NCBI GenBank assembly: GCA_964396785.1
Contig: CAYNFU010000005.1
Span: 1-34,012, forward strand
Length of the DNA stretch: 34,012 bases
Direction: 5' to 3'
Origin: RBG-16-42-24 sp964396785
GTDB lineage: Bacteria > Patescibacteriota > Microgenomatia > UBA8517
This document shows, one piece after another, positions 7,903 to 15,722 of this stretch (positions within the stretch are counted from its first letter, which is position 1; every line of letters begins with the position of its first letter). Under the pieces are notes generated by a model, which was given only the letters and a program-made list of their open reading frames with translations, was not told where the DNA came from and did no database searches. Both the position numbers and the translations under genes were made by a program.

Positions 7903-9114
7903 ATGAGAAGGTATAGGTATAAAGCCAAAAATAGAAATGGCGAGGTCGTGGCCGGAGAGGTGGAGGCCTCATCCGCCCTTCTTGCGGCGAAGCTCGTTCG
8001 TCAAAAAGGTCTCGTCGTTTTTTCACTGATCCCCTTAAGTCAAAATCCGCTTGACCTCATTGCAAAACTTCGCGATAGAATTACCTTTGGAGACCTAACC
8101 GTATTCACCAGACAGCTCGCAACCATGATTAACGCAGGTCTCCCCCTAACCGAGGCACTTTTGATTTTGAGGTCTCAGTCAAAGGCTTCGCTCCAGAAGG
8201 TCGTTGGACAGGTTCTTGCAGACGTCGAAGGTGGACTTGCCCTCTCCTCCGCCATGGCCAAGCATCCTAAGATATTCACAGCCTCCTATGTGGCTCTAGT
8301 TCGCTCAGGTGAGCTCGGAGGACTACTGGACGAGGTTCTAGTGAGACTCGCCGACAATATGGAAAAGGAACAAGAGTTTAGGGGTAAAGTACGAGGAGCG
8401 CTCATATATCCCGCGATAATTGTCGTCGGGATGTTTATAGTGGGTTTCATTATGATGATCTTCGTAATCCCCCGACTTCTTAGCCTTTATACAGAATTTG
8501 GCGCAAGAATCGAGCTTCCTCTACCGACGCGGGTCTTAATTTTTGTATCCGGTATTTTGACCAAATTCTGGCCGATTTTTCTAATACTGGCTGGGGCGGT
8601 AGCCTACGGATATCAAATGTATAGAAAAACTCCAAAGGGAAGGAGAAAAACCGACGAACTTCTTTTTAAGATCCCAATCTGGGGGGAACTTCAAAGACAA
8701 GTAGTTTTAACGGAACTTACACGAACAATGTCTCTTATGGTTGGGGCTGGAGTATCGATACTTGAGGGGTTAACAATTTCTGCCGAGGTGGTTTCAAATA
8801 CGGTGATGTCAGACGCCCTGAAAGACGTCGCCAAGCAGGTTGAAAAGGGATTTCCGGTCGCCTACTCTTTTGCCAAGCACCCGGAAGCATTCCCATTTTT
8901 GCTTTCTCAGATGATTTCAGTGGGAGAGGAAACGGGTAAGATGGATGAAGTTTTATCCAAGGTTTCACACATCTTCGAGGTAGAAAGCGATCAAAAAGTA
9001 AAAGCCCTAACGAGCGCAATTGAGCCTGTAATTATGATATTTCTTGGTGTGGGGGTAGGGTTTTTGGTCGTGGCCATAATCCTGCCAATTTATAACTTAA
9101 CGACTCAACTTTAA
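7903..9114 (+). CDS. pilC: Type IV pilus inner-membrane platform protein PilC
   Basis: Polytopic platform protein on which PilB and PilT act to insert or remove pilins. It has two tandem T2SSF domains, with paired signatures FTRQLATMINAGLPLTEAL and LTRTMSLMVGAGVSILEGL. Three hydrophobic helices lie near 165-188, 225-240 and 376-398. Its 403 residues match the family, and the start MRRYRYKAKNRNGEVVAGEV is the typical PilC N-terminus. It starts 2 nt after the pilT stop. A strong promoter for the major pilin follows, so the first transcription block may end here. Confidence 0.96.
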   Translation: MRRYRYKAKNRNGEVVAGEVEASSALLAAKLVRQKGLVVFSLIPLSQNPLDLIAKLRDRITFGDLTVFTRQLATMINAGLPLTEALLILRSQSKASLQKVVGQVLADVEGGLALSSAMAKHPKIFTASYVALVRSGELGGLLDEVLVRLADNMEKEQEFRGKVRGALIYPAIIVVGMFIVGFIMMIFVIPRLLSLYTEFGARIELPLPTRVLIFVSGILTKFWPIFLILAGAVAYGYQMYRKTPKGRRKTDELLFKIPIWGELQRQVVLTELTRTMSLMVGAGVSILEGLTISAEVVSNTVMSDALKDVAKQVEKGFPVAYSFAKHPEAFPFLLSQMISVGEETGKMDEVLSKVSHIFEVESDQKVKALTSAIEPVIMIFLGVGVGFLVVAIILPIYNLTTQL

Positions 9115-9127
9115 GATATTGGGGTAC

Positions 9128-9156
9128 TTGACACAAGCTTTTAGTTATTTGATACT
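9128..9156 (+). promoter_or_regulatory. Strong promoter of the major pilin gene
   Basis: Consensus -35 TTGACA (9128-9133), an exact 17-bp spacer and GATACT (9151-9156). The leader is about 40 nt and contains an extended Shine-Dalgarno, AAGGGGGGTGA, at 9181-9191. This combination fits the most heavily expressed pilin of the cluster. Confidence 0.65.
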
Positions 9157-9203
9157 AAATATAGACTACTTTAGAAAGTGAAGGGGGGTGACAAGATAAA
9201 TTT

Positions 9204-9752
9204 ATGACTGCCCGATTTAAAGGTTTTACACTCGTAGAACTCTTAATAGTTATTGCAATCATTGGAGTTTTGGCGGTTGTAGTTCTTGTCGCCATTAACC
9301 CGGTGGAGCAGCTTGCCAAGACCAGGGATTCGGGAAGAATTTCAACGGTCACCCAGGTTGGTCACGCCCTACAGGCTTACTACACGTCTCACGCAACACA
9401 GACAAACGCTTGGCCGGGAGAGTTAACTTGGTCAGACGATTTGACGGTATCAGGTGAGCTTAGTACTTTCCCGAGCGGAATAGGATACCCTGCAAGCTTT
9501 ACAGTTTGTGCGGAAAACGACGAGCCGGATGGAGGTACCAATATTCCAACTTATTGTTATGATTGGGATTCCACAGCTTCTGACTATGGTTCAATTGTCT
9601 ATTCAAGAATGGAGTCGAATAACCAGAATAGCAAATGTGGTGCAAACATGGCTTTCGCCTTGTTCTCGACAGAAGATGGTCGTGGAGGAATTGTATGTAG
9701 TGCTGGAGCAGACTTAAACCCAGCGGCAGCTGGTGGATGGGCCTACCAATAA
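9204..9752 (+). CDS. pilA: Type IV pilin, probable major subunit (PilA-like)
   Basis: Prepilin with a 7-residue basic leader and a perfect class III cleavage site, KG7/FTLVE, with Glu+5 (E12) and a 20-residue hydrophobic helix (LLIVIAIIGVLAVVVLVAI). The globular part carries cysteines that could form disulphides (AVC...YCYDW, SKCGAN, IVCSAG regions). At 182 residues it is a normal pilin. I call it the major pilin because only this pilin in the cluster has a consensus promoter and a strong Shine-Dalgarno, and it sits beside the prepilin peptidase gene. That assignment is inference; the pilin identity is clear. Confidence 0.9.
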   Translation: MTARFKGFTLVELLIVIAIIGVLAVVVLVAINPVEQLAKTRDSGRISTVTQVGHALQAYYTSHATQTNAWPGELTWSDDLTVSGELSTFPSGIGYPASFTVCAENDEPDGGTNIPTYCYDWDSTASDYGSIVYSRMESNNQNSKCGANMAFALFSTEDGRGGIVCSAGADLNPAAAGGWAYQ

Positions 9753-9780
9753 GATTTGCTAAGATAGGAGTTTATACGAA

Positions 9781-9823
9781 AGCGCCAGAAGAGCTACTTA
9801 AGTTTTAGGTGGCAACTGGCGCT
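9781..9823 (+). other. Inverted repeat between pilA and pilD
   Basis: AGCGCCAG (9781-9788) and CTGGCGCT (9816-9823) are perfect 8-bp arms with a 27-nt loop that itself holds the palindrome ACTTAAGT. No T-run follows, so it does not look like a standard terminator. It may stabilise the pilin message or mark a processing site, letting pilin be made in excess over downstream genes (inference). Confidence 0.5.
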
Positions 9824-9834
9824 AGCGTATTAAA

Positions 9835-10629
9835 ATGGAACTAATTTATACTTTTCTTGTCCTCATCTTAGGACTTTGTGTTGGTTCATTTGTATCAGCT
9901 CTAACCTATAGAGCACCACGGGGAATAAGTATTGCCAAGGGGCGCTCATTTTGTCCACATTGTAAAGCCAAAATTTCCTGGTATGACAATATTCCCCTAC
10001 TTTCATTTCTTTTCTTGAGGGGAAAATGCAGAAACTGTGGCAAAAAGATTTCCTTGAGGTATCCTTTTATTGAAGGGGCTATTGCCCTTGGCTTTTTGTA
10101 CATCTACTCCTCAACGTGCTCTTTAGGAAGTCATGAGGTAGTATGCCGGTGGAATGAGTCTCTGGGGACAATAAATCTTGCCTTTTTATTTTTTGTTTTT
10201 TCACTTCTTGTTGCCATTTTTGTAATCGACCTTGAGCGCCAAATCATTCCGGATAACTTAGTTTTCATTTTATTTTCAGTAACTACACTGTTTTTACTCC
10301 TGGGTTTATCTCAGTTTTTTTTCGTTAACTTTCTCACCGGATTTCTTGCGGCAGCCTTTTTACTCCTTCTTTTTTTGATAACAAAGGGGAAAGGCATGGG
10401 ACTGGGGGACGTAAAATTTGCCGTATTTGCGGGAGTTTTTTTGGGTTGGCCCCAAAGCGTTACTTGGCTTTTTGCGAGTTTTTTAATAGGAGCCTTTGTG
10501 GGACTAGCCCTTATACTTCTTAGAAAAGCCTCTTTTGGAAAGCACATTCCATTTGGGCCATTTTTAGTAGTATCATTTTTTATAGCGGCCTTTTACGGTG
10601 AAAGGATACTCAAGTGGCTAAATTTCTAA
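9835..10629 (+). CDS. pilD: Prepilin peptidase / N-methyltransferase PilD
   Basis: Polytopic membrane aspartyl protease that cleaves prepilin leaders after Gly-1 and methylates the new N-terminus. The N-terminal domain has the full tetracysteine zinc motif, C40-x2-C43 and C65-x2-C68. The two catalytic aspartates are D132 (VIDLERQIIPD) and D192 (GMGLGDVK). The remainder is strongly hydrophobic, consistent with about eight helices. At 264 residues it has usual length. It overlaps the next pilin gene by 16 nt. It should process all the prepilins in this locus. Confidence 0.95.
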   Translation: MELIYTFLVLILGLCVGSFVSALTYRAPRGISIAKGRSFCPHCKAKISWYDNIPLLSFLFLRGKCRNCGKKISLRYPFIEGAIALGFLYIYSSTCSLGSHEVVCRWNESLGTINLAFLFFVFSLLVAIFVIDLERQIIPDNLVFILFSVTTLFLLLGLSQFFFVNFLTGFLAAAFLLLLFLITKGKGMGLGDVKFAVFAGVFLGWPQSVTWLFASFLIGAFVGLALILLRKASFGKHIPFGPFLVVSFFIAAFYGERILKWLNF

Positions 10630-11639
10630 AAAAAATCAAAAAAGCCTCAGGTGTATTTATGCTCGAGCTACTCATTGTAATGGCCATACTCGTAATAATT
10701 GCCACAGCCTTCTTTTTTGCCTACCAATCGAATTTCAATAAAAGCCTCGACGGAAAACGAAAAACAGACCTTTATACGATTGCCCAAGCCCTTGAAGAAT
10801 ACGAGAAAGATAATGAAAGCTATCCCTCAGCACTTCCCCAATGTAATTCCTCGACCGCTGGCTCTGACCTTGAAGGGTACATGGCAGAAGTTCCTTGTGA
10901 CCCCAGAACTGGCCAAAGTTTTATCTATGAGGTTGGGCCAACCCAAACCACAAGAACTTGGTATAGAATCTATTCACGCTTACAAGTTAGCGGTGATCCA
11001 GACGTCGCCGAGCTCGGATGTCAGGCTGGTTGTGGCCCGGGAAGCGCATATAACTACTATGTTTCAAGCCCCAACTCTCCAGGACTTGCCGTTGCGGGAT
11101 TTATTCCCAATCCCCCGCCGACACCTACTAATTCTCCAACGCCAACGCCAAGCGGGCCAACACCTACACCCACACCATCGTCTACTCCCACCCCCACGCC
11201 TACTCCTATACCTAGTCTTTTAACAAATCCAGGGTTTGAAAGTGGGAGTACTTCATGGATTGGGGTAAGTGGAGCAGCCTCTATAGTATCTTCCCAATCT
11301 CATTCCGGGGTAAATAGTTTACAAATCGTTCAACCAGCATCTGGCCAGAAAACGGTTTACCAAACAGTAAATGTTACTGCTGGACAGAATTACACATTGT
11401 CGGGTTGGATGAAATCTAATGCTACTAACCGGGCCGCAAGCATCACCGTTTCTTGGAGGGACAGTGTCGGGGCTCCGATATCGTCGATAACAGTCGGTAT
11501 CCAACAAGGAACAGTCAATTGGACCCAATACTCTATTAATGCGACGGCCCCGGTTGGTGCAGTAACTGCCAGATTTATTTTAGGCCAGATTTGGGGTGCA
11601 GGTGGAACTGCATGGTTTGACGACCTATTCATGCAGTAG
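10614..11639 (+). CDS. Pilin-like protein fused to a carbohydrate-binding-module-like domain (first copy)
   Basis: Modular surface protein. Residues 1-35 form a prepilin leader, cleavage site ASG13/VFMLE with Glu+5, and hydrophobic helix. A small pilin body follows to about residue 165, with several cysteines. A Pro/Thr linker (residues 167-201, PTPTP repeats) leads to a C-terminal domain (202-341) starting LLTNPGFESGSTSW and ending AWFDDL, the hallmark ends of CBM4/9-like jelly-roll modules. The start is GTG at 10614, overlapping pilD by 16 nt. A second gene with the same design lies at 13224. Likely role: a minor or tip pilin presenting a sugar-binding adhesin (inference). Confidence 0.85.
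   Translation: MAKFLKKIKKASGVFMLELLIVMAILVIIATAFFFAYQSNFNKSLDGKRKTDLYTIAQALEEYEKDNESYPSALPQCNSSTAGSDLEGYMAEVPCDPRTGQSFIYEVGPTQTTRTWYRIYSRLQVSGDPDVAELGCQAGCGPGSAYNYYVSSPNSPGLAVAGFIPNPPPTPTNSPTPTPSGPTPTPTPSSTPTPTPTPIPSLLTNPGFESGSTSWIGVSGAASIVSSQSHSGVNSLQIVQPASGQKTVYQTVNVTAGQNYTLSGWMKSNATNRAASITVSWRDSVGAPISSITVGIQQGTVNWTQYSINATAPVGAVTARFILGQIWGAGGTAWFDDLFMQ
11112..11216 (+). repeat. Pro/Thr-coding low-complexity linker (first copy)
   Basis: Degenerate CCNACN repeats encode PTPTP runs joining the pilin and sugar-binding-like domains. The same PSGPTPTP core recurs in the second fusion gene, and a short SPTPTPTP tail ends the penicillin-binding protein at 27725. Confidence 0.75.
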
Positions 11640-11641
11640 AT

Positions 11642-12214
11642 ATGAAATTTTTCACCAAACAAGAAGCTTTAGCGGTTGTTGCAATACTTCTTGCGATAAT
11701 ATTAATTTCTCTTCAGAATTTTAGAACTTCTTTAAGGCGAGCTCGAGATGCCCAGAGGAAAAACGATATCGGGGCAATAGCAAATGGGATTAGCCGCTAT
11801 GGAAACGATTTTGCCGTATACCCCCTCGCTTCAGGTGACGGCAAAATTCTTGCTTGTAGACCTGAAGTCTCAACTAATAAGGTTGGGGAAGAAATTGTGG
11901 AGTTTGAACCCTGTATATGGGGAAAAGACTCGCTTCGTGATGCGCTTGATCTTACCTACCCTAGCTATATAGAAGCTCTTCCCTCGGATCCTGAGGGTGA
12001 CTTGGGCATAAGCTACTTATATTTATCAAGTGGACAAAATTATCAAGTATATGCGGCCTTGGAAGGAGTCGATGAGGCTGAATATGATCCTAATATAGTT
12101 GCAAGAAACTTAACTTGTGGCATGAGAATTTGTAATTTCGGCCGGTCAAGCGGCGTCCCCCTTGATAAATCGATAGAAGAATACGAAAATGAATTATTAG
12201 AACAAAAATTATGA
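11642..12214 (+). CDS. Pilin-like protein with atypical cleavage site
   Basis: It has a pilin-like hydrophobic helix (ALAVVAILLAIILISL) followed by the family's amphipathic segment RRARDAQRKNDIGAIAN. The expected Gly at -1 is replaced by Phe (MKFFTKQEA), although a Glu remains at the +5 position. PilD enzymes normally need a small residue at -1, so this protein may stay uncleaved as a membrane-anchored pilin-like factor, or be cut poorly (inference). It has 190 residues, with a globular domain containing four cysteines and a charged C-terminus. It starts 2 nt after the preceding stop and overlaps the next gene by 4 nt (ATGA). Confidence 0.8.
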   Translation: MKFFTKQEALAVVAILLAIILISLQNFRTSLRRARDAQRKNDIGAIANGISRYGNDFAVYPLASGDGKILACRPEVSTNKVGEEIVEFEPCIWGKDSLRDALDLTYPSYIEALPSDPEGDLGISYLYLSSGQNYQVYAALEGVDEAEYDPNIVARNLTCGMRICNFGRSSGVPLDKSIEEYENELLEQKL

Positions 12215-12702
12215 GAAAAGGCTTCACAATCGTTGAACTTCTGATAGTAATGTCAATTTTGGCGGTCCTCGCAACCTTCTTTATAAGCGGCTATACGGGA
12301 ACGCAAAGGAGGGCCCGGGACGCCCAAAGAAAGAGCGACCTAAAACAAATTGCAAATTCCTTCGAGATTTTCTTCTCGGACCATAAAAGATATCCCCCTG
12401 CCTCCGGCACACAGATTGCCGCGTGTACTTATAACGCAGTGACGGAGACCGGTACGGCTTGTGCTTGGGCCTCAGGTCAATTTTCAGACGGCACTACCGT
12501 CTATTTTAAAACGGTACCGGGTGACCCATCAGGAGGCTATACTTACGTTTATAGAACGGACGCAAATGGAACAAATTTTAGACTATACGCTCGGCTCGAG
12601 AACCCCGAGGACCCAGATATTATTACGGGACTTACTGAGAATGCTTGTCATACCACTTATGTTTGTAATTTTGCGATAACGTCTGGAAACGTAAATCCTT
12701 AA
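12211..12702 (+). CDS. Type IV pilin-like protein
   Basis: Short basic leader MRKG4 and cleavage site G/FTIVE with Glu+5, hydrophobic helix to about residue 24, then RRARDAQRKSDLKQIANSF, the segment shared by most pilins here. The 163-residue protein has cysteines at the ends of its globular domain (AACTYN, CAWASG, ACHTTYVCNF), which could close D-region loops. The ATG overlaps the previous stop (ATGA), suggesting translational coupling. Probably a minor pilin; its exact role in the fibre is unknown. Confidence 0.88.
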   Translation: MRKGFTIVELLIVMSILAVLATFFISGYTGTQRRARDAQRKSDLKQIANSFEIFFSDHKRYPPASGTQIAACTYNAVTETGTACAWASGQFSDGTTVYFKTVPGDPSGGYTYVYRTDANGTNFRLYARLENPEDPDIITGLTENACHTTYVCNFAITSGNVNP

Positions 12703-12726
12703 GGCGTAGTATTAGATAAACTGCTC

Positions 12727-13224
12727 ATGCAAAAATTTAAGCATTTAATATTCGCTTTTACATTGATTGAGCTTCTAGTTGTTATTTCTATAATTGGTCT
12801 TTTGGCCACACTTCTTGTTGCAAACTTTAATGCGGCTAGGGCACGCGCCCGAGACGCCCAAAGGAAAAGCGACGTTAGAAATATTCAAACAGCACTCCGC
12901 CTTTATTATAACGATACTAAGCGCTACCCCTGTGAAGAAACTCCGGGTACTCCTTCGCGAATTAGGGCGTGTAGCGTTAATGCAAACTGTGGGGCCGTAA
13001 ATGTATGTTCCTGGGACGGAAGCTGGGCAATAGGCTCAATTACTTATATGACAAAATTACCTGGAGACCCATCTACCAGTAGGCCTCCATATCGGTACAA
13101 CCAGATAGACAATGATAACTATACTCTTGAGGCGTGTCTAGAAAATGAGAGCGACGACGATTGTCAAGGTAACGCTTCCTGGTGTGCGGCCGGTACAGGG
13201 TGCATTTATAGAGTCCAACCGTAG
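12727..13224 (+). CDS. Type IV pilin-like protein with Ala at -1
   Basis: Leader MQKFKHLIFA10 followed by FTLIELLVVISIIGLL; the cleavage residue is Ala rather than Gly, which some prepilin peptidases accept. RARARDAQRKSDVRNIQTAL follows. Its 165 residues are Cys-rich in the globular part (at least eight Cys, including RACSVNANC and GWC-like clusters near the end), suggesting a disulphide-stabilised exported domain. It lies 24 nt after the previous gene; the next gene's GTG shares one base with its stop. Bases just before the ATG (ctgctc) resemble those before the pilin at 14245 (ctgccc). Confidence 0.87.
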   Translation: MQKFKHLIFAFTLIELLVVISIIGLLATLLVANFNAARARARDAQRKSDVRNIQTALRLYYNDTKRYPCEETPGTPSRIRACSVNANCGAVNVCSWDGSWAIGSITYMTKLPGDPSTSRPPYRYNQIDNDNYTLEACLENESDDDCQGNASWCAAGTGCIYRVQP

Positions 13225-14210
13225 TGGCAAAATCTAAATATAAAAAATTCTTCGGATTCACACTTCTTGAACTCCTAGTGTCGATTTCAATAATCGGGGT
13301 TTTAGCGGGACTTGCGCTTGTTTCATTTACCGGTTCTCAAAGACAAGGGAGAGATACTCAGAGAAAATCGGACATTCAGCAATATTCGGCCGCCCTTGAA
13401 ACCGATGCAAATGAGGCAAATGGTCTTTACCCTGTTTATTTAGCCGCTACATCTCTTGTTACGGTTTGTACCAATGACCTTTCTCTATCAATTTGTCCCG
13501 AAGACCCGGGAACCGGGGGGCAATATCTTTATCAATCTAACTCCGGAGGATCAAAATATGTCATTTGGTCAAACATCGAAGGCTTAAGTAATTACTGGGT
13601 AGCCTGTTCTAACGGAGTTGTTGGAGAGAGCACGGTTGCCCCGTCGGGAGGAGATTGTCCTATTGCCGACGTAACACCGACGGCTTTGCCTACTTCTCCT
13701 CCAGCAACCAACACACCTACTAGTGCGCCTGCTTCTCCTACACCTACACCGAGTGGGCCTACACCTACCCCAATTCCTGGAGGCAATCTACTGATTAATC
13801 CTGGTTTTGAAAGTGGAAATACGGGTTGGGCTGGAATTGGAAGCGGGGGTGCTTCGGTCGTAACAACACAGTTTCATTCTGGAGTACAGAGTTTGGAAAT
13901 TATTCAACCGGCGAGCGGTTCAAAATCGGTACGCCAGACTGTGTTTGTGACTGAAGGCCAAAATTATCTGCTTTCTGGCTGGATAAAATCTGCCTTGACT
14001 GCTACCTCCGCTAATATTTCAGTTTTTTGGAGAAATAGTGCTGGATCGATTTTTTGGACTTCAAATGTAGGGGCACAATCGGGGACGAAAAATTGGACCC
14101 AATACTCAACTAATTTTACTGCTCCGGCCACGGCGGTTAGTGCTCTTTTCCAGGTAGGTGTTGGAGCTGGTGCGGGAAGCGCCTGGTTTGACGATTTAGT
14201 CTTGCAGTAA
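13224..14210 (+). CDS. Pilin-like protein fused to a carbohydrate-binding-module-like domain (second copy)
   Basis: Same design as the gene at 10614: leader ending FFG11/FTLLE, hydrophobic helix, RDTQRKSDIQQY segment, small pilin body, Pro/Thr linker (residues 151-185) and a CBM4/9-like domain (186-328) from LLINPGFESGNTGW to AWFDDL. The two sugar-binding-like domains are close paralogues, sharing blocks such as QPASG, GQNY.LSGW.KS and NWTQYS, whereas the pilin parts are more different, which points to domain shuffling. The start is GTG, sharing one base with the previous stop. The fibre role (adhesive minor pilin) is inference. Confidence 0.86.
   Translation: MAKSKYKKFFGFTLLELLVSISIIGVLAGLALVSFTGSQRQGRDTQRKSDIQQYSAALETDANEANGLYPVYLAATSLVTVCTNDLSLSICPEDPGTGGQYLYQSNSGGSKYVIWSNIEGLSNYWVACSNGVVGESTVAPSGGDCPIADVTPTALPTSPPATNTPTSAPASPTPTPSGPTPTPIPGGNLLINPGFESGNTGWAGIGSGGASVVTTQFHSGVQSLEIIQPASGSKSVRQTVFVTEGQNYLLSGWIKSALTATSANISVFWRNSAGSIFWTSNVGAQSGTKNWTQYSTNFTAPATAVSALFQVGVGAGAGSAWFDDLVLQ
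13674..13778 (+). repeat. Pro/Thr-coding low-complexity linker (second copy)
   Basis: Pro/Thr/Ser/Ala-rich linker with the core SPTPTPSGPTPTP, matching the linker of the first fusion gene and a plausible site of recombination between the two paralogues. Confidence 0.7.
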
Positions 14211-14244
14211 GTGCTCAAAAATGTAAAAATTGAATAAGCTGCCC

Positions 14245-14700
14245 ATGTTAAAATATCGATTTGGTTTTACTCTTCTTGAACTGCTCGTTGTTATTTCAAT
14301 CATTGGAATTCTAGCCGGTTTGACTATGGTTTCTTTCACAGGCGCTCAGAAACAGGCTAGAGACACACAAAGACAATCAGATTTAAAGCAATACCAGAAT
14401 TTACTTGAGTCATTTGCTTCAACGAGGTCAGGATTGTATCCTTCAAGGATTACAGCGGCTGTAACGCTAGATTCACTTTGCGGCACACTTGGAGCTTCGG
14501 GTTGCCCCTTAGACCCATCAAACCCCACTTATAACTATTACTATATATCAAACGGAAGCGGGTCTCCTTCAAATAACGCTACACAATTTGTGATTTGGGC
14601 TTATCAAGAGAACTCAAGTCAATATTTTATCGTTTGTTCGATTGGGAAGACAGGGACGGCGGCGGCTGCGCCGATAAATGATTCATGTCCATTACCATGA
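14245..14700 (+). CDS. Type IV pilin-like protein
   Basis: Leader MLKYRFG7/FTLLELLVVISIIGILAG with Glu+5, then RDTQRQSDLKQYQNLL, closely matching the pilin part of the fusion at 13224 (both have VSFTGxQ and DTQR). It looks like the same pilin body without a linker or sugar-binding module. A TTG start at 14230 would add five residues; I prefer ATG 14245 for its usual leader length and the upstream similarity to the gene at 12727. It has 151 residues from this start and two cysteine pairs. Confidence 0.86.
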   Translation: MLKYRFGFTLLELLVVISIIGILAGLTMVSFTGAQKQARDTQRQSDLKQYQNLLESFASTRSGLYPSRITAAVTLDSLCGTLGASGCPLDPSNPTYNYYYISNGSGSPSNNATQFVIWAYQENSSQYFIVCSIGKTGTAAAAPINDSCPLP

Positions 14701-15164
14701 TTACCGAAAAGTCAAAAATAGGTTTTACTCTGATAGAACTCCTTGTTGTAATTTCTATTATTGGCATACTCATTGCTCTTTCGGGATTTGGGCTTCAAGG
14801 AGCAAGAAGATCCGCCAGAGACGCAAGAAGAAGAGCCGACATTGAACAGATGAGATCAGCCTTAGAGCTTTATAAAAGCGACTGTGGCGATTATCCAGCT
14901 TCGGTGGCATTCACGGGAGGTGCTACCTTACAGGGAGATGGGTCACCAGCTTCTTGTGCAGTTGGAAATACCTATATGGTAAATAGGCCGAATGACCCCG
15001 TTTCACCACAAATATATCGTTATAACCGGATTACTCCAACCACCTATGAAATTTGTGCAACGATTGAGAATGGCGGAGGGAGTGTTGCATGTGCCGGGAT
15101 GAATCCTGGCATATGTAGTGGGGCGGGAGGTATTCCCTGTAATTACCGAGTTACAAACCCCTAA
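14697..15164 (+). CDS. Type IV pilin-like protein
   Basis: Leader MITEKSKIG9/FTLIELLVVISIIGILIAL, then RRSARDARRRADIEQMRSALELYKSDCGDYP, a near-standard pilin N-terminal helix. The globular part has about six cysteines, ending PCNYRVTNP. The ATG at 14697 overlaps the previous stop as ATGA, the classic coupling arrangement; an upstream in-frame ATG at 14685 is possible but would give a 16-nt overlap. Minor pilin by context. Confidence 0.86.
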   Translation: MITEKSKIGFTLIELLVVISIIGILIALSGFGLQGARRSARDARRRADIEQMRSALELYKSDCGDYPASVAFTGGATLQGDGSPASCAVGNTYMVNRPNDPVSPQIYRYNRITPTTYEICATIENGGGSVACAGMNPGICSGAGGIPCNYRVTNP

Positions 15165-15191
15165 GACTCTAATGCCGAATTTTAATATCTA

Positions 15192-15722
15192 ATGACAAAT
15201 GTTTTACTCAAATTCAAACTCCATAAGCTAAATTTCCTTCAGCAAAACCGAGGATACACGTTGATCGAAATTTTGGTCGGTATGAGTATTTTTGCACTCG
15301 TTTTTTTATTGGGCTTTGCGAGTTATCGGGAGTTTGCCCGGCGCCAAGCGTTAGCGGGGGTTGCAAGGAGTATGCGTGGTGACATTCGGTTTGCCCAAGA
15401 ACTTGCTTTGGCCGGTAAAAAACCGGCTTCTGGTTGTGGTGTGCTTCGCGGATATTATTTTGTTTCAAGCCCACCCTCAACTTATGAGATTTCAGCCTAT
15501 TGCGATACTGGAGTAGTCTTAGAAAAGAGGGTTGATCTGGCCTTGGGAATTACTCTTTCTGGCATGGCCCCTGATTTAACTCCTTCAAATACGATTCTAT
15601 TTAAGGCATTGGGTGCAGGAACAAATATCCCTGCAGGATCATCGACAATAATAACTCTTTCTCAAACAGACATAGGAAATACGGCCATTGTGACCGTTAC
15701 AACAGGAGGAGAAATAAGATGA
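15192..15722 (+). CDS. FimT/GspH-like minor pilin
   Basis: Longer leader (20 residues) ending NRG21/YTLIEILVGMSIFALVFLLGFASY, then ARRQALAGVARSMRGDIRFAQELALAGKKP, typical of GspH/FimT minor (pseudo)pilins, which prime fibre assembly and can bind DNA in competence systems. The beta-rich C-terminal half and the length of 176 residues fit. It is followed with a 4-nt overlap by a PilV-like gene, then PilW- and PilX-like genes: the usual minor pilin priming set. Symbol withheld because paralogues cannot be told apart. Confidence 0.8.
   Translation: MTNVLLKFKLHKLNFLQQNRGYTLIEILVGMSIFALVFLLGFASYREFARRQALAGVARSMRGDIRFAQELALAGKKPASGCGVLRGYYFVSSPPSTYEISAYCDTGVVLEKRVDLALGITLSGMAPDLTPSNTILFKALGAGTNIPAGSSTIITLSQTDIGNTAIVTVTTGGEIR

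Noticed and set aside
9781..9823. Rho-independent terminator after pilA
   Set aside because: The arms are good but the loop is 27 nt and no T-run follows in either direction.
11112..11216. CRISPR-like or satellite repeat
   Set aside because: The repeat is a degenerate in-frame Pro/Thr coding linker without spacers.
14230..14244. TTG start for the pilin at 14245
   Set aside because: The ATG gives a normal 7-residue leader and matches the upstream context of the pilin at 12727.
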